In this document: in pieces, positions 53,471 through 61,540 of the stretch
Position numbering within the stretch: the first letter of the stretch is position 1
How the letters are laid out: each line of letters starts with the position of its first letter
From: Arthrobacter sp. C9C5
GTDB taxonomy: Bacteria; Actinomycetota; Actinomycetes; Actinomycetales; Micrococcaceae
Length of the DNA: 64,000 nucleotides
Direction: 5' to 3'
Assembly: GCF_013359735.1 (NCBI RefSeq)
Contig: NZ_JABFMX010000002.1
Coordinates: 62,001-126,000 of the forward strand
Program-made: the position numbers and the translations under genes
Notes under the pieces: generated by a model
Seen by the model: only the letters and a program-made list of their open reading frames with translations
Databases searched by the model: none
What the model was told of the DNA's origin: nothing

Positions 53471-54234
53471 TTGTAGACCTCCGGCTTGGTCATGATTCCA
53501 GGGCGGCCGCTGTCCTTTGCGTCGAGCGGTTCCTTGCTCAACCACAGCTTCTCGAATTCAGCGGCATAGACGATCTTCGTGGCATTTACGTCGTTGACAG
53601 CCACCGTCACAAGGAACAATCCCGTGGGGAGCGAAGTGTCCTCGGCCGGAGCCGCCGAGCCCCCTGCCGTGGGTTCCGGGCTGGGCGTGGCCACTGGTGC
53701 ACGCTGCACCGCCGTCACGAGGGCCTTGTGAACAGTCAGCTGCGCAGTTGATTTTTCCGGCTTGGCTTCAAGGCCGCCCTCCTTGAGGTTAATGAAGATG
53801 CCGACGTGGTCCCCGGCCGCGATGCGACCGCCGACGACCCGCTGGGGCTCGAGCTGGAAAGACACTTCCTGCAGACCCTTTGGCACTTCCACCGATCCAC
53901 TGGTCTTCAGCTCCTCTGGTTCGACCAGCCGCTCGGCCACGAGCTGCTCACCCGGCAACAGGTCGACGGCGGTGACCTTCCCGGCCAGGCCGTCCAGATT
54001 TTGCAGCGCAGTCTTGGACACGGCCTTGCCGGGGAGTTCCTGGCTGGTGACGAACGCCGACAGCGACGCCACCGGCGTGCCGGCGGGGAGGGCCTTTTGC
54101 ACCACCATGACGGAGACGGGTTCCAGGTTCTGCACGGCGCGGGTGTCGGCTCCCTGGGCGTAGCTGACGACAAGGATGGCACCGACGATGGCCAGCACGA
54201 CGGCGGCCAGTCCTGCCAATAAGCGTGACTTCAC
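53467..54234 (-). CDS. cpaB: SAF-domain protein CpaB/RcpC (locus 1)
   Basis: A 255-residue protein. One N-terminal membrane segment (LAGLAAVVLAIVGAILVVSY) is followed by a SAF domain (VVQKALPAGTPVASLSAFV; VTAVDLLPGEQLVAERLV) and a second domain with LQEVSFQLEPQRVVGGRIAA and GDHVGIFINL. CpaB proteins act at the envelope in Tad pilus assembly; the exact role in a Gram-positive cell is unclear. GTG 54234 lies two bases after the TadG-like stop. A Ser/Pro/Thr linker lies near residue 195. Confidence 0.88.
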   Translation of the reverse strand: MKSRLLAGLAAVVLAIVGAILVVSYAQGADTRAVQNLEPVSVMVVQKALPAGTPVASLSAFVTSQELPGKAVSKTALQNLDGLAGKVTAVDLLPGEQLVAERLVEPEELKTSGSVEVPKGLQEVSFQLEPQRVVGGRIAAGDHVGIFINLKEGGLEAKPEKSTAQLTVHKALVTAVQRAPVATPSPEPTAGGSAAPAEDTSLPTGLFLVTVAVNDVNATKIVYAAEFEKLWLSKEPLDAKDSGRPGIMTKPEVYK

Positions 54235-54236
54235 GG

Positions 54237-55214
54237 TTAGGGCACTCCAATGGTGAGACGGACAACGGAAGCACCGTAATCGGCTGTACTTCCGAGTTCG
54301 AGGGCCTGTGACAAGGAAACGAATTTCACGAAGTATCCGCGGAGGGACTTGTTGGCCAGCCCGCTCGAGTTCCAAGTGTCACTCGAGAAGCGGTAGCCGG
54401 TGACGTGAAAGGCTGCAAAGCCCTTGATGTAATATTTGCCGCCTGACCCGGTGCCCGTGGCCACGGCATAGAGCGGGAGGAGGACGGTCTGGTCGTTCAA
54501 AGCGCTGATGTCCCCGGGCGAACAGACCGACGGTCTGGAGGCGCCGGTGTCGCTACTGAACCAGATTCCTGGATTATTCGAGGCGCCAGCGCTGATCACG
54601 ACGCTGCATGCAGAATCGGCGCCATTCGGGTCGGTGATCCATCCAAAACCACCGGGGATCCCTGAGCATCCGCCCGCGTTCATATTGAGGACCTGCACGA
54701 AAGAGGGGTCCGGGGAGAATTTGCACTCGGCGATGGCCAAAGGGACGATAACGGTGCCCTTGGACGGCGTCCCCCACTGAACGTTCGAAGTAGCCGTGAC
54801 CTCAGAGTTCGAAAAGCCTAGTGCGCGGGCAAAAAGGTCCGGTACCGAGTTGAGGGCGCCCCCACTCGCCTTGGCGCTCGTGGTGACCGTGGCTTTGCGG
54901 TTCGCCTTATCCAAGACGATGGCCTTGACATTACTCTGTCCGTCCACGGCGTTGGCGTTGGCAAGCGTTCTGGCGAGAACTACGGGCGATGCCAAGGTGT
55001 CGGAGCAGTCCACATCGTTCAGATTCTTGGCACATTTTTGGCCCAGCATAAGGGCCACCGAATCGGCCCCGTTCTGCAATTGGCCACGCTCGGAATAGAG
55101 TCGAGCAACGTCGATGGAGATGGCCGCGAACCCAAGTAGAACCACCATGAGGAGGGCGACCATGACAGCAATCCCGCCACGTTCTGTGTCGCCCGAAAAT
55201 GCTACCCGCCGCAT
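54237..55214 (-). CDS. TadG-like membrane-anchored pilus assembly protein (locus 1)
   Basis: A 325-residue protein of the Tad/TadG-like type. The N-terminal region is TERGGIAVMVALLMVVLLGF followed by AISIDVARLYSERGQLQNGA, the conserved Tad anchor in which one hydrophobic helix leads to an Asp/Tyr-containing helix. The rest is probably exported, with six cysteines in the visible pattern (LGQKC, DVDC, AECKFS, GGCSG, SACSV, PSVCS). The start overlaps the tadE stop by 13 bases. It may be a minor or capping component, as inferred for the family. Confidence 0.82.
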   Translation of the reverse strand: MRRVAFSGDTERGGIAVMVALLMVVLLGFAAISIDVARLYSERGQLQNGADSVALMLGQKCAKNLNDVDCSDTLASPVVLARTLANANAVDGQSNVKAIVLDKANRKATVTTSAKASGGALNSVPDLFARALGFSNSEVTATSNVQWGTPSKGTVIVPLAIAECKFSPDPSFVQVLNMNAGGCSGIPGGFGWITDPNGADSACSVVISAGASNNPGIWFSSDTGASRPSVCSPGDISALNDQTVLLPLYAVATGTGSGGKYYIKGFAAFHVTGYRFSSDTWNSSGLANKSLRGYFVKFVSLSQALELGSTADYGASVVRLTIGVP

Positions 55215-55618
55215 TGCATCGTACCTACGCCCTTCATCGAGAATGGTCCGGCAATTCCGGTCATAGTGGACAGGTTGTAGTTGATTGTCACGGTGACTTG
55301 AACGTTCGCGGCGCAGGCCGTCGGCGTGGGCGTCGAGGCGGGCGTCGTCTGATAGGTGAAGACAATCTTGTCGTTTGTCAGACTCGGCCTTAGCACGCTC
55401 GCGGCGCTCACGGCAGCGGCTTTGGCGGTTGTCGCGGCTGTTGGCGCCGCGTAGTTGACGGCCATCACTCTTGCGCCTTCACGGGCAGCGTTGGAGAGCG
55501 AGATCTGTACGTTGTAGGCGCGGCCAAACTCCATGATGCCCAGCAGAACCATCACCAGGACCGGGGCCAGCAGGGCAAACTCCACCGCGACGGCGCCCCG
55601 TTCGCTTGTCTTGGACAT
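55202..55618 (-). CDS. tadE: TadE-like pseudopilin (locus 1)
   Basis: A 138-residue protein with the TadE signature: SERG then AVAVEFALLAPVLVMVLLGI, where a prepilin peptidase would cut after the Gly. The hydrophobic helix is followed by MEFGRAYNVQISLSNAAREG, a family-typical amphipathic helix, and a small exported domain. ATG 55618 is used; the frame continues upstream to 55684 without conserved sequence. It overlaps the TadG-like gene by 13 bases. A hairpin lies between it and flp. Confidence 0.9.
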   Translation of the reverse strand: MSKTSERGAVAVEFALLAPVLVMVLLGIMEFGRAYNVQISLSNAAREGARVMAVNYAAPTAATTAKAAAVSAASVLRPSLTNDKIVFTYQTTPASTPTPTACAANVQVTVTINYNLSTMTGIAGPFSMKGVGTMQCGG

Positions 55619-55652
55619 GGAGGACCGCCTTCCTGGACACTCGCCCGAGACG

Positions 55653-55689
55653 AAAGTGTGGTGGCGGCCAACTGCCGCCACCACACTTT
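55653..55689 (-). terminator. Hairpin between flp and tadE of locus 1 (possible attenuator)
   Basis: Arms 55653-55668 and 55674-55689 pair perfectly over 16 bp with a five-base loop. Read on the minus strand the stem ends in ACTTTCGTCT, a weak T-rich tail. It lies 28 bases after flp and 34 before tadE, so it may reduce expression of the downstream assembly genes relative to pilin. Confidence 0.7.
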
Positions 55690-55716
55690 GTTTTGACTAG
55701 ACGCTAGGACGCCTCA

Positions 55717-55944
55717 TTAAGGGGCGCAGGACGCTGCGACGTCGCCCGCACGTTCGGTGAAGTCACCGCCGCTGATGGAGCACTGGACCTGCGTGAACGT
55801 GTCGAGCAAGGTGCCGCCGAGCAGCGTGACCGCGACGATGATGACCACGGCGATGAGGGAGACCATGATGCCGTATTCGACGGCCGTGGCGCCCTTCTCA
55901 TCGCCGCGGAGGCGGACGGAGAGGTTGGTGTAAAGAGCAAGCAT
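55717..55944 (-). CDS. flp: Flp-type pilin with two C-terminal cysteines (locus 1)
   Basis: A 75-residue prepilin. A basic leader ends in DEKG; cleavage before ATAVEYGIMVSLIAVVIIVA would give a mature chain of 57 residues with the GxxxxEY Flp motif. After the hydrophobic helix comes a hydrophilic tail with two cysteines (TQVQCSI and AASCAP) that the other Flp in this window lacks. ATG 55944 has AGGAG seven bases upstream. A good promoter lies at 55997-56024. It is the first gene of locus 1. Confidence 0.9.
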   Translation of the reverse strand: MLALYTNLSVRLRGDEKGATAVEYGIMVSLIAVVIIVAVTLLGGTLLDTFTQVQCSISGGDFTERAGDVAASCAP

Positions 55945-55996
55945 TGGTGACTCCTGAGCGAGTTTGGGCGGCTGGCCCTGCACCAGCACTGAGAGG

Positions 55997-56024
55997 AACT
56001 TAGCAAGCGCCGACACGCCGTCAA
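55997..56024 (-). promoter_or_regulatory. Promoter of tad locus 1
   Basis: On the minus strand TTGACG (complement of 56019-56024), a 16-nt spacer and TAAGTT (complement of 55997-56002) form a good housekeeping-type promoter 53 bases before the flp start. It shows that locus 1 can be transcribed separately from locus 2. Confidence 0.6.
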
Positions 56025-56143
56025 TTCGAATTTGGAACATCCTGTGCCAAGACTTCCCAAACTGCCTTTTTCCTGTACTTTCCCTGCGCGGATCCTGCGC
56101 TGGGCCTGGACTGAACCATGCGAAAACGCGCCGGCACAAAGGA

Positions 56144-56176
56144 GGACCCCCTTGGCTCTGGGTACCAAGGGGGTCC
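56144..56176 (-). terminator. Intrinsic terminator after tad locus 2
   Basis: A perfect 12-bp stem (56144-56155 with 56165-56176) with a 9-nt loop lies 35 bases past the locus-2 tadC stop. On the minus strand it is followed by TCCTTTG. It separates locus 2 from the locus-1 promoter. Confidence 0.8.
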
Positions 56177-56210
56177 GGTCTATGGGGCGGCCCGGAGGCG
56201 GACCGCGTGT

Positions 56211-57092
56211 TTATTTGTTGGCGAAAACCTCCATAATGCCCATCACCGTGGGTCCCAGCACCACGATGAACAGGGTGGGGAGGATCGAGAAGATCAGCGG
56301 GAACAGCATCTTGACCGGCATTTTCATGGCATGCTCTTCCGCACGCTGACGGCGCTTCACGCGCATGTCCTTCGCCTGGGCGTTCAATACTTGAGCTATG
56401 GCGATGCCGTAGGCGTCCGCTTGGACCACTGCCCGGACAAAGGACCGAAGGTCCGGTACGTCCACGCGCTGGGCCATCGCCAGATATGCGTCCTTGCGGG
56501 AGCGGCCCACCTGGATGTCCTGCAGCGTCCTGATCAGTTCGTCAGCCAGTGGGCCCTTGCCGTTCTGGCCTGCCCGGGCCATCGCGGTTTCGAAGCCGAG
56601 GCCGGCCTGGACCGAGATGAGCATCTGGTCCAGTGTGTCCGGCAACTCGAGCTTAATTGCCTCGCGCCGCTTCTGGGCGTGGTTCCGAAGCAGGATGTCC
56701 GGGACAAAGTAAGCCAGTGCGGAGGCTCCCGCAGCGAGGAGCACGCTAACTGTCGTAGGGTTTCCGGCAATGAACAGTACGCCCATCACGGCGCCCGCGA
56801 GGGCCAGCAGGGGCTTGACCATAAGGATGCGTCCCAAGGGCCAGTCCTTCGGTCGGCCCGCGCCGGCGAGCTGCTTGTCCAGCCAGGCCGTGTAGCCCTT
56901 CGGGGTGATCCTTCGGCTGAAGGCTGCGAATTGGCCGGTGGCGGAGACCGCGGAGCCGGCGGCCTGCGGGCCTTGCCCGAGGTTGGCCTGGATGTTTCGC
57001 AGTCCGGCCCGGTCACCGGTGAAGGCAAGCCACGTCATGATCGAGAGCGGGGCGATGACCGCCAGGATGGCTGCATAGGCGATGGGTTGCAC
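56211..57092 (-). CDS. tadC: Tad pilus platform protein TadC (locus 2)
   Basis: A 293-residue F-domain membrane protein, equal in length to its locus-1 paralogue. Shared blocks are LDQMLISVQAGLGFETAMAR, LIRTLQDIQVGRSRKDAYLA, FVRAVVQADAYGIAIAQVLN and KRRQRAEEHAMKMPVKMLFP. The N-terminal half is more diverged, as expected for the variable soluble part. It is the last gene of locus 2 and is followed by a clear terminator. Confidence 0.93.
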   Translation of the reverse strand: MQPIAYAAILAVIAPLSIMTWLAFTGDRAGLRNIQANLGQGPQAAGSAVSATGQFAAFSRRITPKGYTAWLDKQLAGAGRPKDWPLGRILMVKPLLALAGAVMGVLFIAGNPTTVSVLLAAGASALAYFVPDILLRNHAQKRREAIKLELPDTLDQMLISVQAGLGFETAMARAGQNGKGPLADELIRTLQDIQVGRSRKDAYLAMAQRVDVPDLRSFVRAVVQADAYGIAIAQVLNAQAKDMRVKRRQRAEEHAMKMPVKMLFPLIFSILPTLFIVVLGPTVMGIMEVFANK

Positions 57093-57107
57093 GTTCTCTC
57101 CTACTTC

Positions 57108-58055
57108 TCAGAACTTCGGTTTGATGAGTCGGCTGAGCCAGAAGCCGCCAACAGTCAGCAGGACTATGGCAACGAGGATCATCAGGAAACCCGGAATAGT
57201 GGTCAGGAAGACCTTCGAGTACAGCGGGTTGAAGAGTGTCAGCCCCATGAACATCACGACCGGGAGTGCCATCAGGACCATCGCGGACATCCGGCCCTCC
57301 GCACTGAGGGCCCGGACCTGGCCCCTGATCTGGTTGCGATCCCGGATGGTCTCGCCCACATGGTCCAGGACCTGGGCAAGATCACCGCCGACTTCCCGGT
57401 GGATCTCGATGGCCCGGGTAATTGAGGCGAAGTCTTCGTTGTCGGTACGCCGGGCAACTTCCGCGAACGATTCGCCGAGATCCCGGCCGATCCGTGTCTC
57501 GTTGACCACCCGGCTGAGCTCCTCTTTCATCGGTGCCTCATTCTCCTCGGCGGCAGCATCCACTGCCCGGAGCAGGCTATGGCCGGCGCGGAGGCCACCG
57601 GCGAGCATCTGCAGCGCATCCGGCACCTGCTCATCGAACTTCTTGCGACGCCGCGAGACCAGAATGCTGAGGAAAACGAGGAGACCCACTGGTGTCAGCA
57701 GCGTCAATACCGCGGCCAGGGCCGGGCCGCCGAGGAGGAAGCCAAGGACCGCAGCCACGAAAGTAAGGGCGCAGCCCATCAGCACGTAGTCGCCAGGTTG
57801 CTTCTTCAGTCCGGCGCGATCAAGCTTCTCCCGGCTAAGCAGTCCGGAGCCGCGGCTCCGGAGGCCCTTGTTGAGAGTGTCCACGGCTTGGTCGGTGAGC
57901 CGGGTGAGGTTTGACGTGTGCGCGGCCGCCTCGTCGGGCCGGCGCCGGGAAAGCGGCACCGCGTGCGGCTTGAAGACGATGGCGACCATCGTCGCCAAGG
58001 CTGCGTACGCCAGGACTAGGCCGGCGACAAAAACGAGGGGAGACAGGTCCTGCAC
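57108..58055 (-). CDS. tadB: Tad pilus platform protein TadB (locus 2)
   Basis: A 315-residue F-domain membrane protein starting at GTG 58055. The conserved middle contains PDALQMLAGGLRAGHSLLRA, ETRIGRDLGESFAEVARRTD and IEIHREVGGDLAQVLDHVGE, all with counterparts in locus 1. Several hydrophobic spans flank this part. It lies two bases after cpaF and 15 before tadC. The two TadB proteins share the cytoplasmic motif better than the membrane segments. Confidence 0.93.
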   Translation of the reverse strand: MQDLSPLVFVAGLVLAYAALATMVAIVFKPHAVPLSRRRPDEAAAHTSNLTRLTDQAVDTLNKGLRSRGSGLLSREKLDRAGLKKQPGDYVLMGCALTFVAAVLGFLLGGPALAAVLTLLTPVGLLVFLSILVSRRRKKFDEQVPDALQMLAGGLRAGHSLLRAVDAAAEENEAPMKEELSRVVNETRIGRDLGESFAEVARRTDNEDFASITRAIEIHREVGGDLAQVLDHVGETIRDRNQIRGQVRALSAEGRMSAMVLMALPVVMFMGLTLFNPLYSKVFLTTIPGFLMILVAIVLLTVGGFWLSRLIKPKF

Positions 58056-58057
58056 GG

Positions 58058-59533
58058 TTACCGCCCCCTGACTGGCGCTGCGCCAAATACTGCCGGCGAA
58101 ATCGGAATCCCGAGTTCGGCGAAGCGATCGGTGAACCGGGGACGCACGCCGGTCGGCACGGGCTTGCCGAGGAACCGGCCACTGGCGTCGATGCCGGCGG
58201 AGTAGTCGAACACAAATGCATCCTGGAGCGTGACGACGTCGCCCTCCATGCCCTGGACCTCGGTGATGTGGGTGACGCGCCGTGATCCGTCGCGAAGCCG
58301 GGAGATATGCACGATCAGGTTTACCGCCGAAGCTACCTGTTCGCGGACCGCCCGCAGGGGCAAATCCATGCCTGCCATCAATACCAAGGTTTCGAGCCGG
58401 GCGATGGCATCCCTGGGGGAATTTGCATGCACGGTGGAGATGGAGCCGTCATGGCCGGTGTTCATGGCCTGCAGCATGTCCAGGCACTCTCCGCCGCGGA
58501 CTTCGCCGACCACGATCCGGTCCGGCCGCATACGCAGTGAGTTGCGAACCAGATCGCGGATGGAGATTTCTCCCTTTCCCTCGATGTTCTGCGGCCTGCT
58601 CTCCAGACGGACCACGTGGTCCTGCTGCAGTTGCAGTTCCACGGCGTCCTCGATCGTCACGATCCGGTCCGAGCTCGGAATGAACGAGGAAAGCACGTTC
58701 AGCAGGGTTGTCTTTCCGGTGCCCGTTCCGCCGGAAACGATGATGTTCAGCCTGGCCAGCACGCAGGCCTGCAAGAGCTCTGCCATTTCCGGGGAAAGGC
58801 TGCCCATCGAAATGAGGTCATGGACCGTCAGGGGATCCCGGCCGAACTTCCGGATGGTCAGGGCCGGCCCGTTGACGGCCAGCGGTGGGATGATGGCGTT
58901 GACGCGGGACCCGTCCGACAGCCTGGCGTCGACCAAAGGGGAAGACTCATCGATCCGGCGTCCCACGTTGGAAACGATCCTTTCAATGACCCGCCGCAGG
59001 GCGTCATCCGAGGTGAACTTGGAGTCCGTCAGCTGCAGCTGCCCCTGACGTTCCACGTAGATCTGATCGAAGCGGTTGACCATCACCTCGGTCACCGTGG
59101 GATCGTCCAAATACCTCTGAATGGGGCCATGGCCCAACACGTCGTCGATGATTTCACGGATCAGCCGCTGCCGTTCGATTGCGGTGAGGGGGATTTGCTC
59201 CTCATCCACGACGGCCTTCAGCTCGTCCTTGACGGACTGGTGAAGTTCCGTTTCATCAATAGAGGAATCGGTAATGCGCGACCCAAGCCTTTCGAAGAGG
59301 GCCTGGCTGGCGCGTTCCTTGAGCGCGTTGAGCGCCTCGCTGGCAACGGATGCGGTCTGCTGGAGCTCTGAGAACCCGGGCTGGGATTCTGCCGCCGTCT
59401 TAGCCTCCAGGATCCGCCCCAGGGTGGCCGGCTGTGCTTGCGAAGCAAAGACGTCGACGGCGCCCGGCTTGTCCCCGGGCCCGGCGGGCGGAAGACCGCC
59501 GCGCAGTTGCTGGAATCGGTCGGTGAGGCTCAC
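58058..59533 (-). CDS. cpaF: Tad secretion ATPase CpaF/TadA (locus 2)
   Basis: A 491-residue GspE-family ATPase. Motifs are GGTGTGKTT with Lys274, IVTIEDAVELQ, RPDRIVVGEVRGGE and MNTGHDGSISTVHANS, in the same order as locus 1. Differences cluster in the first 85 residues. GTG 59533 overlaps the tadZ stop in a GTGA junction; extension to 59581 has no conserved sequence. Having its own ATPase suggests locus 2 can work independently of locus 1. Confidence 0.96.
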   Translation of the reverse strand: MSLTDRFQQLRGGLPPAGPGDKPGAVDVFASQAQPATLGRILEAKTAAESQPGFSELQQTASVASEALNALKERASQALFERLGSRITDSSIDETELHQSVKDELKAVVDEEQIPLTAIERQRLIREIIDDVLGHGPIQRYLDDPTVTEVMVNRFDQIYVERQGQLQLTDSKFTSDDALRRVIERIVSNVGRRIDESSPLVDARLSDGSRVNAIIPPLAVNGPALTIRKFGRDPLTVHDLISMGSLSPEMAELLQACVLARLNIIVSGGTGTGKTTLLNVLSSFIPSSDRIVTIEDAVELQLQQDHVVRLESRPQNIEGKGEISIRDLVRNSLRMRPDRIVVGEVRGGECLDMLQAMNTGHDGSISTVHANSPRDAIARLETLVLMAGMDLPLRAVREQVASAVNLIVHISRLRDGSRRVTHITEVQGMEGDVVTLQDAFVFDYSAGIDASGRFLGKPVPTGVRPRFTDRFAELGIPISPAVFGAAPVRGR

Positions 59534-60732
59534 TGAACTACCGCCCTTCTGTGGAGTTGCTTGTGCGGTCTGGCGTCCCATTCCGGCTTGAAACGGTCAA
59601 CAAGCCGGCGGAGGCCCTTGAGTGCAGCGTCCCGGCTGCTGTCCTGAAGGATGGGGACGCCCTTGTTGGTGGAGAACGGAAGAGTCCGCGACCGCGGCAA
59701 CACCACGTCCACCGGGGCTCCAATAGTGGCTTCGACATCCTTCAGCGATAGCCCAGCCCGACGATCGGCCATGTTGAGCACAATATGGCGGTTCGCCGGC
59801 ACCAGGTTCAGCTCATCGAGGATTTGGAATCCGGTGCGCATGCCCCGAATGCTGGGGACGTCCATGCCGCAAATCCACAAAGCGTCCGTGGCCTGCTCAA
59901 GGGTGGCGAGGACATGCTCACCCAGGCCAGGTGCGGTGTCCACCACGATGTACCGGAACTCCTTCCGCAACTGCTCAAGCAGATGGGAGACATGTGCTGC
60001 GCTAATTCGGTCCATCTCCACGGGTGTCCGCGGAGCGCAGAGAGCGTAGATGCCGGCGGGGTGAACCGTCAGGTAGGTCTTGAGCACCATGGAGTCCTGG
60101 CTTGCAGCTCCCATCACTGCGTCGGTGATGGTGAACTCCGGTTCGAGCAGCAGCCCGCTTGCCACGTCGCCGAACTGCAGGTCCAGGTCCACGATCACCA
60201 CGCCCATGGGTGCGGTCTTCCCGAGCCCGACCGCAAGGTTGGTGGCGACCGTAGTCTTGCCGACGCCGCCCTTGGGGGACATCACTGCAATGACCCGCCC
60301 GGAACCGCGGTCGGCGTGCTCGGTCGTCTGGGGGCCAAGCCCCCGGCGCCGGCCGGCGGCGGCGAGGCTGGCCCGCTCCAGCATGACCCTGATGGTGTCA
60401 GGGTCAGCTGCCGGATCCAGCAGGTCACGCACGCCGGCCCGCATTGCCTGAACCACGGTTTCCGGATCTGCATCGACTGCCAGGATCACGCTGATTTCCG
60501 GATACTGGAGGTCGACCACTGCGGCCAGCTTCAACGAATCAGCTACGGGTACGCCAGGACCAAGGATGAGGACCTCGGGTGCGTCGCCTACCATTTGACG
60601 CAGGATGTCGGACGGGCCTTCCGGCAGGTAGTCGGCTTTGAAGACGTGGAGATCTCCATGCATTCCGCCGACAGCCAGTCGAACCAGCCGTTCGAAATCA
60701 GCGTTTGGCGTGATCAGGACGAAGCGGCTCAT
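59530..60732 (-). CDS. tadZ: Tad locus ParA-like ATPase TadZ/CpaE (locus 2)
   Basis: A 400-residue protein with the same start as the locus-1 copy (MSRFVLITPNADF), a receiver-like domain (APEVLILGPGVPVADSLKLA) and a MinD/ParA ATPase with Walker A KGGVGKTT at residues 154-161, VIVDLDLQFGDVASG and RYIVVDTAPGL. A longer, Arg/Gly-containing linker separates the domains. It overlaps cpaB by ATGA and cpaF by GTGA, so translation of the three is coupled. Confidence 0.92.
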   Translation of the reverse strand: MSRFVLITPNADFERLVRLAVGGMHGDLHVFKADYLPEGPSDILRQMVGDAPEVLILGPGVPVADSLKLAAVVDLQYPEISVILAVDADPETVVQAMRAGVRDLLDPAADPDTIRVMLERASLAAAGRRRGLGPQTTEHADRGSGRVIAVMSPKGGVGKTTVATNLAVGLGKTAPMGVVIVDLDLQFGDVASGLLLEPEFTITDAVMGAASQDSMVLKTYLTVHPAGIYALCAPRTPVEMDRISAAHVSHLLEQLRKEFRYIVVDTAPGLGEHVLATLEQATDALWICGMDVPSIRGMRTGFQILDELNLVPANRHIVLNMADRRAGLSLKDVEATIGAPVDVVLPRSRTLPFSTNKGVPILQDSSRDAALKGLRRLVDRFKPEWDARPHKQLHRRAVVQ

Positions 60733-61520
60733 CGGAACAGTCCTGCCGCATCGACGGTGCCCTTGCCCGATTCGACGGCATTGCCGGGTTCCTTCGACAG
60801 GTAGACCTTGCCGAACTCGGTGGCGAACACGATCCGCTCCGCGTCGGCGGAGTTTCGGGCCAGGGTAATGAGGTAGCTGCCGTCACCTTGCGCCTTGGTG
60901 GAGGAGGTGGAGGATACCTGGCTCGCACCGGCCTCGGTGTCGGCCGTTCCAGTCTGCGTGGCTGCGCCGTCGCTGAACTGCGCAGCGGTGACCAGAACTT
61001 TATGGAAGGTCTGCTGCGTCTTGCTCACCTTTGTGCCTGCTGCGCCGTCCGACCCCTTGGCTGTTACTTCCACGGACAGGAAGACGCCGACAGTGTCCCC
61101 GGCCTTCAGGATGCCGCCCGCAACGCGCTCGATAGGAAGCTTGAGCGTCAGCTCCTGGAGGCCGGCCGGTACCTGGACCCGAGCCGGGCCGAGGAAGGCA
61201 TTCTCTTCCACCATCCGGCTGGACAGCAACTGCTCGCCCGGCATCAAGGTGACTGCGGTGACCTTGGACCCGAGCGAGGCGAGATCCGTGACGCTGCTGT
61301 CGGCCAGCGCCAGCTTAGGCACTTCCTTCTTTGTCACCATGGATGCGATCTTGTCCGCGGCGGTTCCGGCCGGAATGGCCCTTTGCACAACGTAGATTGA
61401 TTCTGTTTCCGTGCCGGCCAGCGCCCGTTTATCAGCATTCTGAACATATGAGACCAGCAGTACGGTTCCAATAATTGCCACAAGTAATGCGGCGATGCCC
61501 CCCAGCAGGCGTGCTTTCAT
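60729..61520 (-). CDS. cpaB: SAF-domain protein CpaB/RcpC (locus 2)
   Basis: A 263-residue protein with an N-terminal membrane segment (GGIAALLVAIIGTVLLVSYV), the SAF blocks VVQRAIPAGTAADKIASMV and VTAVTLMPGEQLLSSRMVEE, and the second domain LQELTLKLPIERVAGGILKA with GDTVGVFLSV. A Ser/Thr/Ala linker lies near residues 190-215. It starts 20 bases after the TadG-like gene, while the locus-1 pair are only two bases apart. Confidence 0.88.
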   Translation of the reverse strand: MKARLLGGIAALLVAIIGTVLLVSYVQNADKRALAGTETESIYVVQRAIPAGTAADKIASMVTKKEVPKLALADSSVTDLASLGSKVTAVTLMPGEQLLSSRMVEENAFLGPARVQVPAGLQELTLKLPIERVAGGILKAGDTVGVFLSVEVTAKGSDGAAGTKVSKTQQTFHKVLVTAAQFSDGAATQTGTADTEAGASQVSSTSSTKAQGDGSYLITLARNSADAERIVFATEFGKVYLSKEPGNAVESGKGTVDAAGLFR

Positions 61521-61540
61521 CGTAACTCCTTAGATACTGC

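Noticed and set aside
54235..54375. Upstream extension of the locus-1 cpaB frame
   Set aside because: It runs into the TadG-like gene; GTG 54234 fits the membrane segment and spacing.
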